Source: Firmicutes bacterium CAG:194 (GTDB taxonomy: Bacteria; Bacillota; Clostridia; Lachnospirales; Lachnospiraceae). From it: 12,009 nt of DNA. The notes under the pieces were generated by a model. The model was not told where the DNA came from, ran no database searches, and was given only the letters and a program-made list of their open reading frames with translations. Position 1 is the first letter of the stretch. Every line of letters begins with the position of its first letter. Location: assembly GCA_000432915.1 (NCBI GenBank), contig HF995199.1, positions 1 to 12,009 on the forward strand. The letters are read 5' to 3'. Shown piece by piece: positions 1-7,095 of the stretch. A program made the translations under genes and the position numbers.

Positions 1-67
1 TAGTCTCTGCAGATGTTATATCCACATCATCCAGTTCAATCGTGACATCAATGTAATCATCCGGCTT
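1..67 (-). other. In-frame open sequence continuing past the RlmD stop (probable severed C-terminal extension)
   Basis: Immediately after the TAA stop of the methyltransferase gene, the same minus-strand frame stays open for 22 codons to the window edge. It begins KPDDYIDVTIE and ends DITSAET. From memory, many Lachnospiraceae RlmD-like proteins carry an acidic linker of this kind (a segment like DELDLTAAES) followed by a small C-terminal region, so this looks like the start of that extension cut off by one stop codon. No start codon with a ribosome binding site is visible in these 67 bases. It could be a pseudogenised tail, a separately translated downstream ORF starting outside the window, or a sequencing error in the stop. 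The frame is seen directly; the homology is recollection. Confidence 0.45.
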
Positions 68-1546
68 TTATTTCAGTCGGGACAAAAGAACAACCGTCTC
101 CACATGCACGCTCATCGGAAACATATCAACCGGTCTGACTTTTTGGAGTGTATAGCCGCCATCCACTAAAATGCGGAGGTCACGGGCAAGTGTTGCGCTG
201 TCACAGCTGACGTAAACAATGCGGTCAGGCTGCATCTTGAGCATCGTATCGAGGCACTTCTCGTCACAGCCCTTTCGCGGCGGATCCACCACGATCACGT
301 CAGGATTCGCCATATCGCTCTCTTCCTGACTATGCTTGACATACCAGTCCGGTAATACCTCCTCTGCTTTTCCAACAAAGAATGTAGCATTTTCCATATG
401 GTTCAGGGCAGCATTTTTTCTGGCATCTTCGATCGCCTGTGGTACAATCTCTACACCATAGACCTCTTTTGCCTTCTGCGCCAGAAATAAGGAGATCGTT
501 CCGATCCCGCAGTACAGATCCCAGACAGTCTCTTTTCCCTGCAGGTCAGCATAGGCTAACGCTGTTCCATACAGCTTCTTTGTCTGCACCGGATTGACCT
601 GAAAAAAGGAAAGCGGTGAAATCTGAAATGCCACGTCTCCGATATAATCAGTAATATATGGCTTACCATAAAGGAGTCTGATCTCCTTTCCCATGATAAC
701 ATTTGTATTTTCCTGATTGACACTGAGAGAGATGGATACGATCTGTTTTTCCGGCTCTTCTTCATGCTTCTCTTCCGTCCCGTCAGCATTTTTCTGTGTG
801 CCATCAGATTCTTTCATATTCTCACACAGCTTCAACTTTGTAAGTGCAGATATCAGCTCCTGCTCATGCGGCAGCTTCTTACCATTGATCACAAGACAGA
901 CCATGATCTCCCCTGTCGTAAAGCCTGTCCGGATGAGTACATGGCGCACCAGTCCTCTGCCGCTTTCTTCCTGATAAGCAGAGATCTGAAACCGTTTCAT
1001 AAAAGCAAGGATTTCCCGTAAGATCACACCATCCGTTTCTGCACCGATACAACAGTCTGTGCCCGGAATGATCGAATGAGTCCTGCCGGCGTAAAAGCCC
1101 GCAACCGGATTACCATCTTTATCTACGCCGATCGGATATTGTGCCTTATTACGATAATGATACGGATCGTCCATTCCGACAATAGGCTCCATCACACTTT
1201 CGATCTCTTCTGCCGCAAAGCCACCGATGCGCTGCAGATTGCCAAATACTTTCTGCTGCTTGATCTGAAGCTGTTTGTCATAGGCAACTGCCTGCAACTG
1301 ACAGCCGCCGCACGGCTTGTAGATCGGACAGCGCGGCTCTATGCGAAAAGGAGAAGGTACAAGTACCTTCTCACATCTTGCATATGCATAATTCTTTTTT
1401 ACTTTTGTCAGAAGTGCCAGAACTTTGTCGCCCTGCACCGCATCTTTTACAAAGAGTGTGAATCCGTCGATCTTTCCGATGCCTTCGCCGGAAACACCGG
1501 TGTCTGTGATCTCGATTTCGACCTGACTGTTTTTCTTATATTCCAT
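68..1546 (-). CDS. rlmD: 23S rRNA (uracil-5-)-methyltransferase, RumA/RlmD family
   Basis: SAM-dependent enzyme that makes 5-methyluridine in 23S rRNA (U1939 in E. coli RlmD; the Gram-positive RlmCD does U747 and U1939). With the start chosen here it has 492 residues. Residues 1-60 are a TRAM RNA-binding domain. C73, C79, C82 and C165 (or C166) match the 4Fe-4S ligand pattern. The SAM motif is DLYCGIGT at 343-350, the motif DPPRKG lies at 421-426, and the catalytic cysteine is C448 in YVSCDSATLARDL. A lysine/glutamate-rich insert at about 242-270 breaks the central domain and is probably a disordered loop. The start is the ATG at 1546 because AGGAG lies 5 nt upstream; the frame also opens from a GTG at 1588, which lacks a good ribosome binding site and adds 14 residues before TRAM. 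Last gene seen in the minus-strand operon, 73 nt after yhaM. The C-terminal extension common in relatives is cut off by the stop. Family certain; exact target uridine not. Confidence 0.93.
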   Translation of the reverse strand: MEYKKNSQVEIEITDTGVSGEGIGKIDGFTLFVKDAVQGDKVLALLTKVKKNYAYARCEKVLVPSPFRIEPRCPIYKPCGGCQLQAVAYDKQLQIKQQKVFGNLQRIGGFAAEEIESVMEPIVGMDDPYHYRNKAQYPIGVDKDGNPVAGFYAGRTHSIIPGTDCCIGAETDGVILREILAFMKRFQISAYQEESGRGLVRHVLIRTGFTTGEIMVCLVINGKKLPHEQELISALTKLKLCENMKESDGTQKNADGTEEKHEEEPEKQIVSISLSVNQENTNVIMGKEIRLLYGKPYITDYIGDVAFQISPLSFFQVNPVQTKKLYGTALAYADLQGKETVWDLYCGIGTISLFLAQKAKEVYGVEIVPQAIEDARKNAALNHMENATFFVGKAEEVLPDWYVKHSQEESDMANPDVIVVDPPRKGCDEKCLDTMLKMQPDRIVYVSCDSATLARDLRILVDGGYTLQKVRPVDMFPMSVHVETVVLLSRLK

Positions 1547-1551
1547 ATATG

Positions 1552-1556
1552 CTCCT
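1552..1556 (-). promoter_or_regulatory. Ribosome binding site that sets the rlmD start
   Basis: On the minus strand AGGAG stands 5 nt before the ATG at 1546. The upstream GTG (1588) and ATG (1582) in the same frame have no comparable purine stretch at the right distance. Confidence 0.7.
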
Positions 1557-1597
1557 GTTTCTATCCTTCCCGCACGTTCCATATTCACATATGCCTT

Positions 1598-1619
1598 TGC
1601 CCGGCTTACTTAGCCGGCA
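1598..1619 (-). other. Short GC-rich hairpin between yhaM and rlmD
   Basis: CCGGCT and AGCCGG (1601-1606 and 1612-1617) pair around a 5-nt loop, with two further pairs possible across a one-base bulge. It begins just past the yhaM stop codon. There is no run of T on either side, so it is unlikely to be an intrinsic terminator; it may stabilise or process the yhaM mRNA end or weakly attenuate rlmD. Function is inference. Confidence 0.3.
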
Positions 1620-2564
1620 TCACAACAATTTTGTTGCTCTGACATTTGTTTCCAGCAGTCTGTTGTATCCCAGCCAGCCTGTCTCGGATGTAGACTCCAG
1701 AAGCTCTGTAAAGGTTTCCAGCTTTGCATCCGTATTATCCGCAAAGTTCAGTGCAACCGCTTCCATCAGTGCAGGCTTTTTCGGAGAACCGTATTCCAGC
1801 TCGCCGTGATGCGCCAAAATGCAGTGCTTCAGTTCATTTAACAGATCAATAGGGAATCCGTCGATCCGCGCAGCCTTTTCTCCTGTCATTTCACATCCCA
1901 TTACAATATGTCCGAGCAGGTTACCAATGTCTGTGTAGTCATTTTCCGGGAAACTGGAAAGCTCCTTTACCTTACCGATATCATGCAGCATTGCGGCTGT
2001 CAGAAGCAGATCGCGCTTGAGCATCGGATAAGCGCCGCAGTAGTAGTCACACAGCTTTGTCACACTGAGCGTATGCTCCAATAAGCCACCAACAAATCCA
2101 TGATGTACGGTTTTGGCGGCTGAAGAATTCCGGAATGCTTTCACAAAATCCTCGTCATCTACAAAGAAACTCTGCAGAAGTGCCTTTAAATATGTATTTT
2201 CGATGCTATCAATAAGCTTCGTCAGCTCATGCATCATCTGATCGATATCCTTCTTGCTGACCGGCAGATAGTTAGCCGGATCATACTCGCCCTCCTGACA
2301 ACGGCGCAGACGCTTTACATTGATCTGGTTTGCGCCCTGGAAAGATGTTACCTCACCGTAAACCTCGATATAATCCAGTGCATCATAATCACCGATCCCC
2401 ATACTGTTCGGATCCCAGATCTTTGCGTCGATCGTGCCTGTTTTGTCCTGCAGCACAGCAGTTTCGTATGGCTTACCATTTTTGGTAGTTGCCAGCTGCT
2501 TATGCTTGCAAAGATAAATGTCTGATACTCTGTCGCCTTCTTTATAATCCTGAATAAATTTCAT
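1620..2564 (-). CDS. yhaM: 3'-5' exoribonuclease YhaM family (OB-fold plus HD domain)
   Basis: Cytoplasmic metal-dependent exonuclease that trims RNA (and single-stranded DNA) from the 3' end; in Bacillus it shortens mRNA ends. The 314-residue length matches what I recall for B. subtilis YhaM. Residues about 10-90 form an OB-fold nucleic-acid binding domain (tRNA-anti type). Residues about 155-290 form an HD phosphohydrolase domain: H164 in LLEHTL, H194-D195 in MLHDIGK, H252-H253 in LAHHGE, and D276 in NFADNTD are the expected metal ligands, so the active site looks intact. AGGAG lies 7 nt before the ATG, and the preceding gene's TAG stop overlaps that site, leaving a 10-nt gap, so it is co-transcribed and probably co-translated with the HtrA-like gene upstream. 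Confidence in family is high; substrate preference in this organism is inferred. Confidence 0.93.
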   Translation of the reverse strand: MKFIQDYKEGDRVSDIYLCKHKQLATTKNGKPYETAVLQDKTGTIDAKIWDPNSMGIGDYDALDYIEVYGEVTSFQGANQINVKRLRRCQEGEYDPANYLPVSKKDIDQMMHELTKLIDSIENTYLKALLQSFFVDDEDFVKAFRNSSAAKTVHHGFVGGLLEHTLSVTKLCDYYCGAYPMLKRDLLLTAAMLHDIGKVKELSSFPENDYTDIGNLLGHIVMGCEMTGEKAARIDGFPIDLLNELKHCILAHHGELEYGSPKKPALMEAVALNFADNTDAKLETFTELLESTSETGWLGYNRLLETNVRATKLL

Positions 2565-2574
2565 TTTTCCGCTC

Positions 2575-3870
2575 CTATTCTGCTTCTTCCGCTGTAATTT
2601 CCAGTATCACTTCTTTATATTCTGTTCCGTCAAACCGCATGACTGTCATTTCCACAACATTTTGCGGAGACAGAGACATAATCACCGCTCTGTATTCCTT
2701 ATAAGAGGAGATCAGATGATCTCCGATCTTGGTAATGATATCTCCATTGGAAACACCCGCACGCATCGCCGGTGACTGTGAGACAACTTCCGTCACATAA
2801 GCACCATATGGCACATTCATCTCCTTATGGGCATCATCCGTTACATCGACGCCCTTGATACCAAAGTAAGCTCTTTTCTCATTATTGGACAGCTTTGCAA
2901 TAAGCGTCTTAATATCCGATATGCCAAAGACCGTAAGCGGCTGTCCGCTGACACTGCCTGCCATAACGCCAAGCACCTTTCCTTCCAGATTGATCAGGAC
3001 ACCACTCGGTGCTGTGCCCGTATTCAGATCCGTCGTCAACAGATTGTACGATGCATCTGTCAGATTCAACCTGCCCTTATTGGCTGTGATCATACCATAG
3101 CTGACAGAGCCATAGGTTCCCTGCGGTGCACCGATCGCGATCACCGGCTGACCAACAATCGCATCATCTCCCGAAATGCCCAGCTCAGCGATCCTGATCT
3201 CCTCCATCGTTGTGGAATAGATCTCATCTTTGGAAACCGCAAGGATCGTAAGCCCCGTCTGGCTGTCCTTCTGCTTGATATGCGCTTCCGTCATCTGCTT
3301 ATCACAAAATCTGACATAATACTGGCTTGCATTTCCCATCGATCCTGTATCCGCCAGGATCAGAAGTTCCGCCGTATTGTCCGCCAGGATCAGCCCCGCG
3401 GTCGTATTTTCATTTTCAAACGTTCCCTGCAGCCAGTCCTGCATTTCCGAAATCCCAATCACGGAAACCATAAAATCCATGGAATCCTGCGCATAGGCGT
3501 AGAGATCCCGATACAGCTCTTTATACTGATCAATCCCAAATGCAGTCGTGGCAGACTGGATCGCTTCTTCCTTGGCTTCCTCCACCGCTGCCTCCTGCCT
3601 TTGCACTTCCTGCCTGGCAACGCTCTCCTCCGTTAAAAGCTCCTGTGGCTTTACCTCTTTCTTTTCCTCCGGGAATTCTACCTTGGATATCTTTTCCGGA
3701 TTGAGCACATTGTTGATGACCGGCTCGATCAGAAGAAAGGTAACACACGCCACCAGACCGAATACCACAGCAAGTGCGGCTGTCAGAACGGTTCTGCGCA
3801 GAAGCTTTTTCTTGTTGACCGGCTTTTTCTTTATCGTTTCATGCACAAATTCATACTCTTTGTCTTCCAT
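2575..3870 (-). CDS. Membrane-anchored HtrA-like protein with PDZ domain, probable pseudoprotease
   Basis: 431 residues. A charged cytoplasmic N-terminus (1-27) precedes one transmembrane segment (about 28-48), a Lys/Glu-rich linker (60-105), a trypsin-like beta-barrel region (about 130-330) and a PDZ domain (about 335-426, with YFGIKG and AMRAGVSNGDIITKIGD). This is DegP/HtrA architecture, with the domain outside the membrane. The catalytic motifs are missing: where HtrA has TNNHVV this protein has LILADT (170-175) with no histidine, the Asp of TDLAVL aligns with G206 in QTGLTILAV, and the GNSGGP serine loop is GTAPSGV (285-291). The fold markers around them (PVIAIGAPQG, VLINLEGKVLGV) remain. 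So the fold is probably kept as a binding or sensing module without peptidase activity. First gene of the minus-strand operon, with its own promoter; start ATG preceded by AAGGAG at a somewhat long 11 nt. Alignment of the lost motifs was done by eye. Confidence 0.82.
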   Translation of the reverse strand: MEDKEYEFVHETIKKKPVNKKKLLRRTVLTAALAVVFGLVACVTFLLIEPVINNVLNPEKISKVEFPEEKKEVKPQELLTEESVARQEVQRQEAAVEEAKEEAIQSATTAFGIDQYKELYRDLYAYAQDSMDFMVSVIGISEMQDWLQGTFENENTTAGLILADNTAELLILADTGSMGNASQYYVRFCDKQMTEAHIKQKDSQTGLTILAVSKDEIYSTTMEEIRIAELGISGDDAIVGQPVIAIGAPQGTYGSVSYGMITANKGRLNLTDASYNLLTTDLNTGTAPSGVLINLEGKVLGVMAGSVSGQPLTVFGISDIKTLIAKLSNNEKRAYFGIKGVDVTDDAHKEMNVPYGAYVTEVVSQSPAMRAGVSNGDIITKIGDHLISSYKEYRAVIMSLSPQNVVEMTVMRFDGTEYKEVILEITAEEAE

Positions 3871-3904
3871 TTACCACTCTTCTCCTTAGCTGTTACCAGC
3901 TTTC

Positions 3905-3933
3905 AGTATATCATTTTAAGGGTATTTCCACAA
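3905..3933 (-). promoter_or_regulatory. Promoter of the htrA-like/yhaM/rlmD operon
   Basis: On the minus strand TTGTGG (3928-3933) and TATACT (3905-3910) are separated by exactly 17 bp. TG lies one base before TATACT, making an extended -10 that would compensate for the weak -35. It lies about 35 nt upstream of the start codon of the first operon gene and back to back with the mutS2 promoter. Confidence 0.6.
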
Positions 3934-3964
3934 GAATCCTTGCATAGTAATTTTGCCCTACCTG

Positions 3965-3973
3965 TGTTATACT
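3965..3973 (+). promoter_or_regulatory. Extended -10 promoter of the mutS2 operon
   Basis: TGTTATACT is an extended -10 element. No good -35 lies at 16-18 bp; TTGCAT at 3940-3945 is 22 bp away, too far. Transcription would start near 3980, giving a leader of only about 14 nt that is nearly all ribosome binding site. Confidence 0.5.
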
Positions 3974-3981
3974 TTGTGGAT

Positions 3982-3988
3982 AAGGAGG
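3982..3988 (+). promoter_or_regulatory. Strong ribosome binding site that sets the mutS2 start
   Basis: AAGGAGG sits 5 nt before the ATG at 3994. The frame is open upstream to 3841, but that upstream ATG lies inside the divergent htrA-like gene and before the promoter, so it is rejected as the start. Confidence 0.85.
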
Positions 3989-3993
3989 CTATT

Positions 3994-6363
3994 ATGAACC
4001 AGAAAGCATTACACACTCTTGAATATGATAAGATCATACGTTTATTGATAGATAAAGCAACCTCAGATCCGGGGCGAAGAATGTGCGAAAATCTGCAGCC
4101 GGGCAACTCCATTTCGCAGATTGATCTGCGTCAGGAACAGACCGCAGCAGCACTTGACCGCCTGTTCAAAAAAGGCAGTATTTCTTTTGGAAACAATCAT
4201 GATTTTTCCTATGCCTGCAAGCACCTTGCCATCGGCGGTTCTTTAAGCTGCACAGAGCTTCTGCAGATCGCCGGGCAGCTTGAAAATATTACGCGCATCA
4301 AAAGCTACGGTCGTATGGAAAAGGAATATACCGACTGTCTTTCCGCTTTTTTTGATGAACTGGAGCCGCTGACGAACATCCAGACAGAGATCCGCCGCTG
4401 CATCATCGCAGAGGATGAATATGCGGATGATGCCAGCTCCACGCTCCGTCAGATCCGCCGTCAGCTTGCTTCTACCGGTGAAAAGATCCATTCCCAGCTT
4501 CTTTCCATGGTAAACGGAAGCTACCGCACCTATCTGCAGGACGCAGTGATCACTATGCGGAATAACCGGTATTGTCTGCCTGTCAAAGCAGAATGTAAGG
4601 GGCAGGTTCCGGGTATGGTGCACGAAAGATCCCAGACAGGTTCCACACTTTTTATCGAGCCTGCAGCAGTAGTGGATCTGAACAATAAAATAAAAGAGCT
4701 TGAGCAGCAGGAGGCTGAAGAGATCGAAGTGATCCTTGCTATGCTTTCCGCCTCTCTTGCCGAGCATGCAGATACCATTCTCCGAAATGGGGAACTGATG
4801 ACAATTCTCGATTTTGTCTTTGCCAAAGCAGAGCTTGCCATGGATATGAATGCAACAAGACCTGTTCTGAATGAAAAGGGAATCCTGCGGCTGCGCAAGG
4901 CGCGTCATCCGCTCCTCAAAAAGGACAGCGTTGTACCGATCGACATTCATCTGGGAGATAGCTTCAAGCAACTGATCATCACGGGTCCGAATACCGGCGG
5001 TAAGACAGTTTCCCTGAAAACAGCCGGACTTCTATGTCTGATGGCACAGGCAGGACTGCATATTCCGGCTCTCGACCGGAGCGAGATCTGTGTATTCCGT
5101 GAGATTTTCGCGGATATCGGGGATGAGCAGAGTATTGAACAGAGCTTATCCACCTTCTCCTCTCATATGACAAACATTGTCCACATTATGAAGGAGGCTG
5201 ACAACCATTCCCTGTGTCTGTTTGATGAGCTTTGCGCCGGAACAGATCCGACAGAAGGTGCTGCCCTTGCGATCGCAATTCTCTCTACCCTGCAGGCGCG
5301 TGGCTGCTTTACAATGGCAACCACCCACTACAGTGAGATCAAGATCTATGCCCTCTCTACAGACGGCGTAGAAAATGCCTGCTGTGAATTTGATGTAGAA
5401 AAATTAGCTCCAACTTACCATTTGCTGATCGGCGTTCCGGGCAAGAGTAATGCCTTTGCGATCTCCGAAAAGCTGGGACTTTCCGATAAGATCATAGAAA
5501 AAGCACGTCAGCAGATCAGCAGTGAGCAGGAAAGCTTTGAAGATGTCCTGTCCTCTCTGGAAACAAGGCGTGTCCAATTGGAACGCGAAAGAGCCGATTT
5601 CAATGAACAGAAGCAGAAGCTGGAAAACAGACTTGCCGATCTGACCAGAAGGGAAGAAAAACTGCAATCCCAGAAGGACGATATTTTGCGAAATGCCAAC
5701 GAACAGGCAAGAGATATTTTACGAGATGCCAAGAAGGTGGCAGATGAGACGATCCGCTCCTTCCAGAAATTCGATGACAACAGTTCCATGAAGGAAATGG
5801 AACAGAAACGTACCAAAGTGCGTGAGAAGATTTCCGAAAAGGATTCCAAACTGACGCTGAAAGCTCCCAAAGTTCCGAAAGGCTCCAAGGTAAAAGCAAC
5901 AGAACTGCATTTAGGTGACCGCGTCAAGGTACTTTCCATGAATCTGCGCGGAACCGTCAGTTCCAAGCCCGATGCTAAAGGTTACTTATTCGTACAATGC
6001 GGCATTATCCGTTCCAAGGTGCATATCAGTGATCTTGTGCTGATCCCCGAAGATGATATCACGGCAAGTACGATCTCCCACTCCAGCTATGGCAAGATCA
6101 CGATGGCAAAATCTGCCAATGTCCGTACAGAGATCAATCTGCTCGGTAAAACAGTGGACGAAGCGCTGAACGCACTTGATAAATATTTAGACGACGCTTA
6201 CATGGCACATATTCCTTCCGTCCGTATCGTGCACGGAAAAGGAACCGGTGCTCTCCGTAACGCAGTACAGACACATTTACGTGCACTTCCTTATGTTGCA
6301 TCCTTCCGACTCGGTGAATACGGCGAAGGTGATGCAGGCGTTACGATCGCTACTTTTAAATAG
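3994..6363 (+). CDS. mutS2: MutS2 family ATPase with Smr domain
   Basis: 789 residues, the normal length for MutS2. It lacks the MutS mismatch-recognition domain: residues 1-320 are the MutS core/clamp helices, 320-510 the ABC-type ATPase, about 520-620 a long coiled coil, about 635-685 a small beta (KOW-like) region, and about 708-789 the Smr domain. Walker A is GPNTGGKT (331-338, K337) and Walker B ends in D411-E412 of LFDELCAGTDPTEG, so ATPase activity looks intact. The Smr domain keeps HGKGTG (747-752) but has INLLG where the LDLR/LDLH motif is expected. MutS2 was first linked to suppression of recombination; in B. subtilis it is now linked to rescue of collided ribosomes (RqcU). First gene of a plus-strand operon, 14 nt upstream of a response regulator. 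The flanking rRNA, tRNA and RNA-decay genes fit a translation role, though that is inference. Identification is very secure. Confidence 0.96.
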   Translation: MNQKALHTLEYDKIIRLLIDKATSDPGRRMCENLQPGNSISQIDLRQEQTAAALDRLFKKGSISFGNNHDFSYACKHLAIGGSLSCTELLQIAGQLENITRIKSYGRMEKEYTDCLSAFFDELEPLTNIQTEIRRCIIAEDEYADDASSTLRQIRRQLASTGEKIHSQLLSMVNGSYRTYLQDAVITMRNNRYCLPVKAECKGQVPGMVHERSQTGSTLFIEPAAVVDLNNKIKELEQQEAEEIEVILAMLSASLAEHADTILRNGELMTILDFVFAKAELAMDMNATRPVLNEKGILRLRKARHPLLKKDSVVPIDIHLGDSFKQLIITGPNTGGKTVSLKTAGLLCLMAQAGLHIPALDRSEICVFREIFADIGDEQSIEQSLSTFSSHMTNIVHIMKEADNHSLCLFDELCAGTDPTEGAALAIAILSTLQARGCFTMATTHYSEIKIYALSTDGVENACCEFDVEKLAPTYHLLIGVPGKSNAFAISEKLGLSDKIIEKARQQISSEQESFEDVLSSLETRRVQLERERADFNEQKQKLENRLADLTRREEKLQSQKDDILRNANEQARDILRDAKKVADETIRSFQKFDDNSSMKEMEQKRTKVREKISEKDSKLTLKAPKVPKGSKVKATELHLGDRVKVLSMNLRGTVSSKPDAKGYLFVQCGIIRSKVHISDLVLIPEDDITASTISHSSYGKITMAKSANVRTEINLLGKTVDEALNALDKYLDDAYMAHIPSVRIVHGKGTGALRNAVQTHLRALPYVASFRLGEYGEGDAGVTIATFK

Positions 6364-6377
6364 AAAGGGGTTTTACT

Positions 6378-7085
6378 ATGGTTACAAAACAGAAAATACT
6401 GATCGTGGATGATGATGAAAATATCGCAGAGCTGATCTCCTTATATCTGACAAAAGAGTGCTTTGAGACTATGATTGTTTATGACGGTGAATCCGCACTT
6501 TCCAGCTTTGAGACCTTCCAGCCCAATCTGATCCTGCTCGATCTGATGCTTCCGGGCATTGACGGTTATCAGGTATGTCGCGAGATCCGCACCACTTCCA
6601 GCGTTCCGATCATCATGCTGTCCGCCAAAGGCGAAGTATTTGACAAGGTACTCGGTCTGGAGCTTGGCGCCGACGATTATATGGAAAAACCGTTTGATAC
6701 AAAGGAGCTGGTTGCCAGAGTCAAAGCAGTTCTCAGACGTTTCAAATCAGGAAGTGTTCCGGCGGAGGCAAATGCCAATACGAAAAAGGTCGAATACCCG
6801 GATCTGACGATCAACCTGACAAATTATTCTGTTATTTACCGCGGAAAAACAGTGGAGATGCCACCAAAAGAGCTGGAGCTCTTATACTTCCTCGCATCTT
6901 CTCCCAATCAGGTATTTACAAGAGAACAGCTTCTCGACCAGATCTGGGGCTATGAATATATCGGCGATACCAGAACAGTTGACGTTCACATTAAGAGACT
7001 TCGTGAAAAAATAAGCGATCACCCGAACTGGCATTTATCAACAGTATGGGGAATCGGTTACAAATTTGAAGTCACGAGAGAATAA
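6378..7085 (+). CDS. OmpR/PhoB-family response regulator
   Basis: 235-residue cytoplasmic DNA-binding partner of the histidine kinase that follows. The receiver domain (1-120) has the acidic pocket D11-D13, phospho-acceptor D55 in LLDLMLPGIDG, the switch residue S82 in PIIMLSAKGE, and K104 in EKPF. After a linker, residues about 130-232 form a winged helix (PPKELELLYFLASSPNQVF, then the recognition segment with TRTVDVHIKRLREKI, ending GIGYKFEV). All key residues are present. The ribosome binding site AAAGGGG follows directly on the mutS2 stop codon, so it is very probably on the mutS2 transcript. The kinase start is 10 nt after its stop. The regulon cannot be told from the sequence. Confidence 0.94.
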   Translation: MVTKQKILIVDDDENIAELISLYLTKECFETMIVYDGESALSSFETFQPNLILLDLMLPGIDGYQVCREIRTTSSVPIIMLSAKGEVFDKVLGLELGADDYMEKPFDTKELVARVKAVLRRFKSGSVPAEANANTKKVEYPDLTINLTNYSVIYRGKTVEMPPKELELLYFLASSPNQVFTREQLLDQIWGYEYIGDTRTVDVHIKRLREKISDHPNWHLSTVWGIGYKFEVTRE

Positions 7086-7095
7086 GGGAGCATCC

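Noticed and set aside
1076..1642. 188-codon plus-strand open frame opposite rlmD
   Set aside because: It is antisense to a well-supported methyltransferase, has no start signals, and shows an improbable composition.
2827..3636. 269-codon open frame on the plus strand opposite the HtrA-like gene
   Set aside because: It is antisense to a gene with clear domains, has no ribosome binding site, and its translation is rich in Arg, His, Cys and Ile with no domain pattern, as expected of a shadow frame.
3841..3993. N-terminal extension of MutS2 by 51 codons
   Set aside because: It lies inside the divergent HtrA-like gene and upstream of the promoter; AAGGAGG at 3982 marks the ATG at 3994.
4243..4971. 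242-codon minus-strand open frame opposite mutS2
   Set aside because: It is a shadow of the MutS2 core domain with Cys/His-rich low-quality translation and no ribosome binding site.
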